Below are positions 54,996 to 64,000 of a stretch of DNA of 64,000 nt, in pieces. The stretch comes from Petrolisthes cinctipes (Eukaryota > Arthropoda > Malacostraca > Decapoda > Porcellanidae): assembly GCA_033782935.1 (NCBI GenBank), contig JAWQEG010003784.1, forward strand, positions 21,001-85,000, read 5' to 3'. Numbering within the stretch: position 1 is the stretch's first letter; each line of letters opens with the position of its first letter. A program made the translations under genes and the position numbers. The notes under the pieces are model-generated. The model was not told the origin of the DNA. It made no database searches and saw only the letters and a list, made by a program, of their open reading frames with translations.

Positions 54996-56154
54996 GATAT
55001 ATTTCATTTGTAATTGATATGAACTTAATATATATAATACTATACTGCACTTTAATATAAGAGGAACATATAAGAGGCGCTGTTATTACGTGTTTACAAT
55101 ACACAGCTGATATGATTCTTCTTCCCCATTGGCTGGAAAAAGCGGGAACTATTTGAAAGCTCCTTCCTGATTGGCTAAAGGACTTAGAAACTCCGAGAGG
55201 ATTTAGGAACTCCTAAGTGTTAGGAAGGGTTTAGGAACTCCTCAGAATGTTTTGAGTATGGGCACTTAGGAAACGAGATAGGAGTTCCTAACCTGTTCCT
55301 ACACTAGGCATTCCTAAGTGAGATAGGAAGGCTAATTTAGGAACTTTTTGAGTATCCGGCCCCTGGTGTAAGAGGCAGACCACCGGTTAGATGGCAGAAC
55401 AGAGTGGAAGAGTATGTAAGGGAGAGAAACGTGAGGGGTAGAAGAGGATATGACCAAGTAAGAAGGGAGTGTTGGAACAGGGAAAACTGGAGACACTTCT
55501 GCCGTGGCCTTCCCCTTGGGAGGAGTTCCCAGAGGGAATGAGGCATCAGAGCTATAGATAGATATATAGTTTATTTAGCAGTAGTTCGTTGTTTGCTTCA
55601 ATAGCATGAGTTAGTTTTTTGGGAGTGTTGAACTTTGTAATTTTTTTATAAATATTTGTCAAGTTCTATTAACCCTTAAAAGCCGATGGACGTATTAATA
55701 CGTCACCAAAAATTTTGACCTTGAAGCCGATGGACGTATATATATGACGGGCTATAAAAGACTGCATGGGCTGTATCTAGCCACTTTATTGGTACCACTG
55801 ATCTTATCTGAGCTGAAGCTACGAGTCTTTGTGTATACTGGTGTCACGTGACCCTCTGGGGTGTGGGGGAAGACCAGAATAGCCTCGTGTCTCTCAGCAT
55901 AGCAGCTCACCCAAACCCCCCTCTACTCCCTCTCCTGGGCTACACATCCTTACATATCGATATTTCCAGCCTTGTTTACACAAGCTACTCCTGTATATAA
56001 ACTTGACAGCTCGCCACAAAACTACATGAGCATGTGTTATGTAGTTTTACCCTCAGATACTGTATTTTTGTTGTTTTCATGTCCATTCAGGTGAATATGA
56101 TATATATTTTATTCCCTTTCTTCAGAAATACGTAAATAATGCAATTATATATAT

Positions 56155-56405
56155 TGAGGCGTCTATTTGCATAACGGGATAAACACCACCTCTGGTGAAA
56201 TTGAGTTAACACTGTCTTCCCCCCTAGTAAACATCTACAATTTACGTAGTGAAGTCCATATCCCCTTTTGGAGTTTCTAATAAGGCTTAAAATGAAGTAT
56301 AAATAGAGAGGCTATAACCTTTTGCACACAGATGTTAAACTTTAAACCCATTTTTATCAAAACTTGAGTTGTGTCGCTTATCTCGTTATGCAAATAGACG
56401 CCTCA
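56155..56405. mobile_element. TGAGGCG-ended MITE, right arm only
   Basis: About 250 bp with complementary ends (TGAGGCGTCTATTTGCATAA; GCAAATAGACGCCTCA), flanked by TAT. The left arm has the empty site near 42310-42325. Same family as 34011-34262. Confidence 0.92.
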
Positions 56406-57361
56406 TATTTTCATGCCTTGTAAAAAATTATTTAGTCATATTTCATCGTTTTTAAGGTAGAATAGGCTGTCTTGCAAGCCTTGCTATGCAAGTATGCGTA
56501 CTTTAAATCAATGCTATATGCAAACCAGTGGACATAGGAGACTCTAGATTTCAGATTCTGGTGTGTAAAATAAAGCTCTACAAATCCATAAGAACAAAAT
56601 TTACCTCTGTGATACTTTAAAAATGACCCTGGTTTTTCTAAACAAGGAGGGAAACACACCTAGACAAAGACAAAACTCATTAATTCATTAATAACTTGTA
56701 ATGAACCTCTGGTGTGTGTGTAACAATTATAATGTAACTCTTCCATAAACTCCTTCATGAACCAATGTATGAAACAAATTAATTTATACTTTGTAGGTTT
56801 GAGGTAAACATAATAAGAACAATGAAAATGAAATGTCATTTACTCTCCTTATTGTTGATCAGGACATGTGAATGAAACTATTATGTCTTATTGAGATTTC
56901 TGTCTTTATTACAGGAGTGGCAAGTCTTCAATAGAAAAAGTTGTTTTCCACAAAATGACACCAAAAAAAAACCTTTCTTTGGAGTCAACAAACAAGATAG
57001 AGTCTGAAAACATCTCCAACTCTTCCTTTGTACAGTTCAAGATTTTGGACTTCCCAGATCAGATTGACTGCTTTGAAAAACCATCCTTTGACTCAGAGAA
57101 AATATTTGGTGGACATGGAGCTCTGGTGTTTGTTATTGATGCTCAAGTGAGTTGTTGTTGTTGTTGTTGTTGATGTTCCTCAAGCTGTCTGGCCGAGTTG
57201 TAATTATGGTTGGTAATTTACTCACTTTGTCAATGGCTCAATGAACATTATTCATTTTTTATATGTAGTTTTTTATTTCTATATTGAAGGTGAGTCCACT
57301 AAAAATCCTTGCAAATGAAATAGAATGAAAGGTTCAGAAGGTCCATTTTCATTTGAAATGC

Positions 57362-57720
57362 CTAGACACTCACAGGTCAGGTGTGGCCGAGTGGTTAGTG
57401 TTCTGGACTCATAACCTAGAAGTCGGAAGATCGATTCCTCTCAGGTGAGGACCTGAGAATATTTACTCTTCCAATTTGAGTTTGAGGCACTAACTATAAG
57501 GCCACTAAACTTCGTAAAACACCCTCACTGGTACCATAACAACTGCAGTATTTGGGAATTACCCTCACTTCCCTCCCTCTGTGGCTGGGTACCAGTTCGG
57601 AAGTCGTGACGTGTGTGTGTGTGTGTGTGAGTAGCAGTTGACCTGGGCCATGGTAACGGGCTTGATAAACCAATGTCCAGTGTTGGAACATACAGTATAT
57701 ATATATATAAAAAAAAAGTA
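57362..57720 (+). mobile_element. tRNA-derived SINE, right-arm copy
   Basis: Head at 57378-57450 with TGGCCGAGTGGTTAG, CTCATAA and GGAAGATCGATTCC. (GT)n at 57610-57628. Confidence 0.65.
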
Positions 57721-57870
57721 GAATGTTCCAGAGTTGTTAAAGCATTAGAGTTGATAAGGTAATGAAGGTGTGGATGGACACAAACCATCCATTCATAACT
57801 TTCAAGTTGTAACTGACACAAGTAAAGGAATCCAGTGCTACTATAATAGTGGTCATTCTTTAGTACCACA

Positions 57871-58251
57871 TACAGTCTGTCAATGTTCCAGATACCTCAC
57901 CCTCGCTCAGGGACTCGCAGTTTTATCTGGTAACACTTTGAGTAGTAGGCAGGAAATTATATTGTGGCAACACCGGGTTATATATTTGTTGCCAATAATT
58001 TGATTTTTCCTTCGGTATTTACGCCTATCGAAGAACTTTTGATCACATTTTATTATCTCATATGGCAGTGTGTACTACATCAATAATATAGATTGCATCC
58101 TTATCCTTGTTTAATATATACCCTGAAATTTATACAGCCAATATCAGATCAGATCACTGTAAAATACCCCTGCCTACTACTAAAAGTGTTACCAGATAAA
58201 ACTGCGAGTCCCTGAGCGATGGTGGGGTATCTAGAACATTAACAGACTATA
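57871..58251. mobile_element. TA-flanked MITE, right-arm counterpart of 40469-40850
   Basis: Ends TACAGTCTGTCAATGTTC and GAACATTAACAGACTATA; long complementary arms. Confidence 0.88.
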
Positions 58252-58353
58252 CATTACAATCCATCTCTATAAAGAATAGTTGGGTACACTTTCATATTCA
58301 TTAACATTGTATCTTATAGTATGGAGTAAGATATGGTTGTTTGAGTTTGTACA

Positions 58354-61300
58354 GTCACAATCAAATAACCACCGACACTTTCCTTCCATCGTGCAAATAG
58401 ATCTGGGGTGGGATCTTCAAAGCAGTTATGATTCTCGTAGCGCCATATTTGCTCGTAAGTTGTTCATAACCGCTACGATCGTATCTTCAAAGCCTCGTAA
58501 GGGAGTTTCCGTCCGCCATTATGCGCCATATTTGCTCGTAGCGCTACGAGAACTGAAAAGCACCCTTTAGGCTGATAGCAGGGTCGCGTAGTCGATAAAC
58601 AACCCGTAAATAGTGAGAATTGAGTTTATTTACACTTGGCGCGGCCGACACAGGCGACATAATGGTTGTTGTTGTTGTCACTTATCGGTAAATATAAACA
58701 AGAGGAGGGGATTCAGTGAGCAGCTTAGGAGAATGGAGCTGCAAGTGTCAATTTAAACTGATGCACTGTGAAATAGAAAGTTACAAATACTTTTTTTGTG
58801 TATCATTACTTTTGGAGTGTTTAAGAATAATAGGATATAATGGTGACTTACTAATTGCAGGAAAGTGGCTTCCAGTTACCTGCAAACAAAGCAGAAATTC
58901 TTCATTGCATAGTTAGACCTAACTTAATCCCTGTAGTATGAGTCTTTAATCCATAGTTCTTTGCATGAAGTGGATATTCTTAAGGTTAATAAACTTTCTT
59001 TATGATTGATTGACTTTCTAATGAAAATATTACAAGCACATTAATGTGATGTGTGAGCTGGTAACATTTAAATAACTGGAATTATATACCTACTGATATA
59101 TACTGGAGATGTGTAAAAGGTTGACCATATTCCCGAATCTAAAGACAAAAATATGTCTCAGAATTAACAAATGCAAATATTATCATGTTGTAAAAGTCTC
59201 AATAACATGTACCGTACATGAACCTTTCCTACCAATTCAATTAATTTTATTGAACAGTATAATTTAATACATAATTTTCACCTGTTCTCATATTACATAA
59301 GATTTGTATTTTTCTAAAATAAATGCTTTTCAACAGCATATAACAAATATGTGACTGGTATTGGTTTTTCTAAATGTTTTAATTATAGACTATAAAATAA
59401 CCTACATTTTATTTACATATGACACCTGTAAAGTTTACAGAAATCCATGATACCTCCCTAGCTATTTGTACTATTAGTTTCCTGCATTATCACAGTTCAT
59501 TACATTATATATACCTGAGTAAAAACCTGCAAATTTATGATATTGGAAAGCTGTTTGAACTCATGTACTTTCCAACAATGACTGAAAACAAAAAAACACC
59601 AGTTCCATAATGACTACAGTACTTGTTTGGCACTCTTCACATTGCTAGGACATATCACAAATATGGCAGAGAAATTATTAAAATACAATAAGATTAAAGC
59701 CACAGTACGGCATAAGTATATCCTTATAGTTAATCTTCGAACCTTGATATGTAAATAAAACTAAGACATTAATATTATTAGCCAAAGATAAGAATGCATG
59801 AAAAAAAAGTTGATTTTACTCAAAGAATAATAAATCTAACATGAAATGTGAATGTTAAAAGCTATATTTGAAAGACAAAATATATAATGAAAATAAATAA
59901 TGTAATTTCTTAAAAAACATAAGCAGAAGTTAACAATAATTTAGATTGAAACCTACACACAAACCACACAACTAAAAACATACTTGCACACTAATAACTC
60001 TGTCACAAAATATAACCCAACTTAAACCACACTAATCATTAAAAAAAAAAATCACACACACACAACAAAACACACTTGAAAACAAATCACCTTTTCTCGA
60101 TAGCCTTTTTAATGTTCACCAAAGTTTCTGATATTGTGGCTATATTTTCTGCAAGATCCATCAAAATATCCCTTATAGTCTTATGGACAACTAGTATATC
60201 TGGAGCTAGTGTAGCTTCCAGATGAGCTGTCACACCTCCAGCTGACCTAGAGGAAGGGCGACTTGAGGCTAAAGAGCTGTGGTACGAATGCTCCTCACTT
60301 GGTGGTAGGTTTTACCAGCTTCGGCAAGCTGTCGCCAGTCAAAACTTCACAGTCTTCCACTGTAACTGGCCCGAAGTCCTGCCAACTTGGCCCAGGTCTA
60401 GGTGAAGGGGCCCTTGATGGCAGTCCTGGGTCATCCACATCACCTTATTATGAAATTATGAAAATTAGCAACTTTCATATAATTTTAGAGAAATATTAAG
60501 GATTATCGTTATGAATTAAAATTGTAAAGTCACTCTTAAAGAAAGCAGTATATAAATAGTCATACATATAAGTACAGCAGCAGTACTGCAATTTTTACTT
60601 GGTTAAAGTACTCATATGATACATATGGAATCTAACAAAGCATCACAAATTTAGTTTTGATTAACATGGCTCCAATTTTTTCGACTACATGAACTGCTAA
60701 CAGGAGTTATTTATATGATATGCAAAATGTATAAATCACTATGTACTTGACTCCTGTATATTGGGTCATCACTGTACATGTACCGTATTTACTGAAGGTA
60801 TGGATATATGAGAACATCTTGTATATTTGTTCCTAGGACTAAGGCCTTCTGATTTGCACTGTTTAACTTTGAATGGAATTGAGAGGTAATGCTGCTCAAA
60901 ATGTATGTTTTATATATATAAACTCTCAATGTAATTACTTCACATAGTGCCAATGAGGGAAGATTTCCATATTACTAGCCTAGATGAACAGCAGGATATT
61001 TTTTACTGTTATATACTGTACATACTGCCTGGGTCTTGGAGTCCACAGAAATACCCGACACTTGCACTTCTTTAATGACTTGAGCCATAGCCTCTTCTAT
61101 GTGGGTGAATGTCTTTGTGTCACTAGTGTCACCACCTGAAATATAACGAAAAATGGTACATAATTCAATAACAAAGCAGAACCAAGCAGAATAAATTACA
61201 ATACCTGCTGGTTATCGTATTAAAATGGTACTGTATCTAAATCAGGCAATGGACACCCCCCCCCCATCCTTCAACCTATGTGTGCCCATGCCAACAGCCG

Positions 61301-62325
61301 AATCCATAATATAAATAATGCTTATATAATTTATTTCCTTGATCTGTCTTTCAATAAAACTGTTTGAAGTCTTAGTTATTATATTGCACTTGCCAGATTT
61401 CACTACATATGGTATTTTTCAGCCTGTTACTTGGTAATGGCAATCAACTGTACAGATTTTGAGATTAATATAGAAACTACTGTAGGTAGGTGTACAGGAA
61501 ATAAAACAGTGACAGTAGAAGTTAAAATAATATAATGTCCTCCCAGTCAATGTCTTTGATTTATTTTCATGACAACCAGCTACCAGTAAACTATTTGTAT
61601 CATGCTGTTCTTGATTTACAGTACGTAACCTAACCTATCTTAAACTAAACTAGCCAAACCTACCTAACCAAAAATCTATATACAATATACCAGTGATTGG
61701 CGTGATATTAAAAATATACCCGGGGGGGCAGCTGCCTTATCTCCACTGTTGTGGTAAATGTTTATCAACAAAGTATAATAATTCACTTACCTGTCTTTTG
61801 CTGTTAATTCCTGTCTGATGTAACTTGGTGACTGTGTCATCTCTATCAGCTGATGGTGAGACAATGTTTATTTGTTGACATTGTAATACTACGTTATGAT
61901 TGGCTTACAGTACCAAGGACATATTGTTTCCTTCATTGTGATTGGCTGAGAGCCAGTCAGCTGGGTGGCGGGATGAACAAAACACACGGAACGAAACGGG
62001 CAGCGACGCTCGCTACGAGGCTATCATCGTGAGCTACGAGGGAGGTTATGAAGCTTTGGAGATACCCACTTATGATCCTCGTAAGCCACGATCAAATATG
62101 GCGGCTACGAGATAGTAAAGGTGATCGTAGCGCCACCAACTTACGATGCTTTGATGATCCACCCCAGTATCATATCAAAATACAATCATACAACACCTTA
62201 TGTCAACTCAACCCCCTCAATTATTTTATGAGGTGCAGCACAATCATACACGAGTTGTTCTTTATTACCAAGATATTACAACGATGGAAGGAAAATGTCG
62301 TCGGTTATTTCATTGTGACTGCACA
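58354..62325. mobile_element. ACAGTCACAATC-type MITE split by element X copy 2
   Basis: Halves at 58354-58405 and 62165-62325 join to the same sequence as the unbroken left-arm copy 40157-40370. Confidence 0.92.
58406..62164. mobile_element. Element X, copy 2 (right arm only)
   Basis: About 3.76 kb, in reverse orientation to copy 1. Ends GGGTGGGATCTTCAAAGC and GCTTTGATGATCCACCCC. The flanks read CTG (58403-58405) and CAG (62165-62167), while the empty left-arm site reads CAG. It contains the same remnant exons as copy 1 (mirror of 46161-48085) and lacks the MITE nested in copy 1. Confidence 0.9.
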
Positions 62326-62973
62326 TGAGATCTCGGTACATAGTTTGTATTGTATATTAGGTTGACTACATGGAAGCACTGATCAGACTCCACCAGACAG
62401 TTCTAAGAGCACACAAAGTCAACCCACACCTCAAGTTTGAAGTTTTTATACACAAAGTGGACGGCCTCTCTGATGACATCAAGTTTGAAACACAACGAGA
62501 CATTCACCAACGTGCCAATGATAAACTTAGTAATTCAGGTAAGGATGTGTTTATTCGATGATTAACCTTTAAGTTATCTTTGAAGACGTGATGAGTGAGG
62601 CGATACGACTTTTGCCGCCGACTGTACAGCCGAGCCCGAAAATTCGCGACCAAGTACTTAGATATTATGCCATTTGAGCTGATAATATTTATTTGGGGAG
62701 GAATCAGAGTAGGTGGAACATAGTAAAGGGACATGATACAATCTTTCACCTACAATGACACCTTCCCCACACAGTGTTACCAGCTCAGATGACATAAACA
62801 TCTAAGTACGTGGTCGCGAATTTTCGGGCTCGGCTGTACCTCCAGTCATAATTATAAGAGTCTGTTCCAGTATGCTGTAGCCAAAATTGTTGTCCTTCCA
62901 TAATATTCATTTAGCCAATAATAATTTGTTTATATTTCAGGTATGGAACAAATCCACCTCAGCTTCTACTTAA

Positions 62974-63126
62974 GGACCATGGGATCGTGTATGAAAATTG
63001 GAGGCTTCTGAATTCTCCTGATCATGCCACGAAACAAGCTCCTTCACAAATAGGTGTGTGTGTTTCGTGGCAATATTTGAAGGACTCGCTAACCTCATTT
63101 TCTGACTACATCACAGGGTCCCTTAA
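62974..63126. mobile_element. TTAA-flanked MITE inside a RagC/D exon
   Basis: 153 bp, TTAA at 62970-62973 and 63123-63126. Ends AGGACCATGGGATC / CACAGGGTCCCTTAA are roughly complementary, and the interior CATGCCACGAAACAAG resembles the TATGCCAGGAAACAG core of the copies at 31508 and 31802. The left-arm exon shows the empty site (CTACTTAACATCC on the minus strand). Confidence 0.88.
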
Positions 63127-63239
63127 CATCCATCTATGACCACAGTATATTTGAGGCCTTCAGTAAAGTTGTCCAGAAATTGATACCTCAGCTGCCACAC
63201 TTGAAAACCTATTAAATATCTTCATATCTGTGAGTTTAT

Positions 63240-63735
63240 ATTTGTTGTTGTTGTTGTTGTTGAAGTTCCTCAAGGTGTCTGCCGAGCAGCCCCGAGCTCC
63301 TGAGGAAGGTCATGGCCTGAACCAGGCCTTTCCCACAGTGCCCTCAGAGAGTGTATGTTGTGTTGTTGGCGAGTGTGGTTGTGTGTATGTTGTGTTGTTG
63401 GTGAGTGTGGTTGTGTGTGTTGCAGTCTTCAATAATGTGTTTAATAGAAAGGGTGCTGTGTTGTGTTGTTGGTGAGTGTGTTTGTGTGTGTTGCAGTCTT
63501 CAATAATGTGTTTAATAGAATGGGGTGCTGTGTTGTGTTGTTGGTGAGTGTGGTTGTGTGTGTTTCAGTCTTCAATAATGTGTTTAATAGAATGGGGTGC
63601 TGTGTTGTGTTGTTGGTGAGTGTGTTTGTGTGTGTTGCAGTCTTCAATAATGTGTTTAATAGAATGGGGTGCTGTGTTGCATCCCGGACAGGCATCCGCA
63701 AGGGCTCCATTCAGCCTCTTCTGATATGTCAGAAG
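63240..63735 (-). mobile_element. LINE 3' fragment with expanded zinc-knuckle repeat (right arm)
   Basis: Mirror of 38905-39386. Tail (GTT)n at 63241-63262, then five ~63-bp repeats with copy-number and sequence differences from the left arm. Confidence 0.88.
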
Positions 63736-64000
63736 GGCCGGGTTGTTGTATACACCTTGTTATGGACAGTTGTGGACAATAATTCCTTATCACATTTGAG
63801 GAGCTGAGGAGTAAAATGGTGTAACCCACAAATCAGCCATATTTGAGTTACCCTCTGATGATTAAAAAAAAAAAATAATAATAATATATGTACCAAAAAA
63901 TCATATTATCCTCTCTTCCAAAATGTTCAAATGGTATATCTTATTAGGTATTTAAACTATTCCTCTACTTTAACCCATTTTTTGGTTAGTGGCCTTTTAC

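Larger units (their letters stand above)
52499..55362. mobile_element. Deleted Harbinger transposon, right arm only
   Basis: 2864 bp. Ends GGGCCGGATACTCAAAAC and TTTTTGAGTATCCGGCCC, with target duplication CTG at 52496-52498 and 55363-55365. Both subterminal zones carry many TAGGAATTCCTA-like palindromes (52520-52690, 55180-55340). It holds only the N-terminal part of a nuclease gene and a nest of three MITEs. Non-autonomous. Confidence 0.92.
51655..55575 (+). mobile_element. RTE/R1-like LINE 3' half in RagC/D intron (right arm)
   Basis: Counterpart of 42905-44536. Here the RT catalytic box reads LFADDTVLMAES. A stop (TGA) at 52189-52191 breaks it. Interrupted by the Harbinger at 52499-55362, it resumes with RGRPPVRWQNRVEEYVRERN. 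Confidence 0.88.
51390..63229 (+). pseudogene. RRAGC: RagC/RagD GTPase gene, right-arm copy (disrupted)
   Basis: Plus-strand exons: 51390-51532, 56915-57146, 62361-62538, 62941-63229. The remaining downstream exons would lie beyond the window. Exons 1-3 are open: N-terminus ASYTPDDDEHYRG, P-loop [13 protein letters not shown]4 [11 protein letters not shown]. In exon 2 the conserved G3 glycine of DFPGQ is Asp (GAT at 57057-57059), which in Ras-like GTPases would damage switch II. Exon 4 is interrupted by a 153-bp MITE (62974-63126) that brings an early stop, and has a further 1-bp deletion near 63195 (CCC to CC). Its introns are enlarged by right-only transposons. There is no equivalent of the single-copy 5' spacer (45509-45847), so a promoter is probably lacking too. 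Read as a pseudogene. Confidence 0.88.
49978..64000. repeat. Right arm of the large inverted duplication
   Basis: Starts at the base next to element X and continues to the window end. It is reverse-complementary to 45508 down to 38673, apart from right-only insertions at 50045-50729, 52499-55362, 56155-56405, 58406-62164 and 62974-63126. Confidence 0.95.

Noticed and set aside
57378..57450. Functional tRNA-Met gene
   Set aside because: Arms do not pair well and the tRNA-like head is followed by a SINE-like body with (GT)n; read as a retroposon head.

Overview
The window reads as intergenic and intronic DNA of an animal, most likely an arthropod and probably a decapod crustacean. This is inferred from spliced genes with GT-AG introns, very heavy microsatellite and minisatellite load, Harbinger, pogo, Merlin, Gypsy and several LINE classes packed together, and a tropomodulin-like exon of arthropod type. 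There are no bacterial features, operons or CRISPR arrays. Only two host genes can be recognised: a RagC/D-type GTPase (twice) and a tropomodulin fragment (amplified). Everything else supportable is mobile or repetitive DNA.

Layout. 1-2.2 kb: a fold-back element, a 60-bp tandem array and a broken pogo-like transposase. 2.2-7.8 kb: three copies of one APE-type LINE nested in each other, one of which encodes a 2A-like peptide. 8.0-14.9 kb: an older terminal-inverted-repeat element that took in a young Ty3/Gypsy LTR retrotransposon with internal deletions. 15-18.3 kb: tandem arrays and CR1/L2-like and Merlin-like remnants. 19.0-24.4 kb: a structurally complete two-gene PIF/Harbinger transposon inside a MITE. 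26.2-27.8 kb: tropomodulin exon remnants separated by G-rich minisatellite. 27.9-29.8 kb: an RTE-like LINE. 30-36.6 kb: MITEs, GA and A-rich tandem repeats.

36.7-64.0 kb: the main structure, a large inverted duplication. The left arm (36.7/38.7-45.5 kb, minus-strand gene) and the right arm (50.0-64.0 kb, plus-strand gene) carry the same RagC/D exons, introns and intronic repeats. They are separated by 339 bp of single-copy DNA plus a 4.1-kb DNA transposon ('element X') whose right end is exactly the arm boundary. Since duplicating, each arm has gained private insertions. In the right arm these are a 2.9-kb Harbinger, a second X copy and a MITE inside an exon; in the left arm, a 561-bp retroposon. 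Both gene copies are damaged, at different places: a 2-bp frameshift in the left, and an exon insertion, a 1-bp deletion and loss of the G3 glycine in the right. The structure may be a real palindrome or two haplotypes joined head to head by assembly; sequence alone cannot decide.

Two themes recur. Elements prefer each other as targets, which gives clean empty/filled site comparisons and exact target-site duplications (8 bp for the GGTA-ended MITEs, CWG for Harbinger, about 13-14 bp for the LINE, 5 bp for the LTR element). Tandem arrays also repeatedly arise from parts of transposons or exons: the LINE C-terminal zinc-knuckle codons, a MITE core, a tropomodulin exon tail and a RagC exon start.
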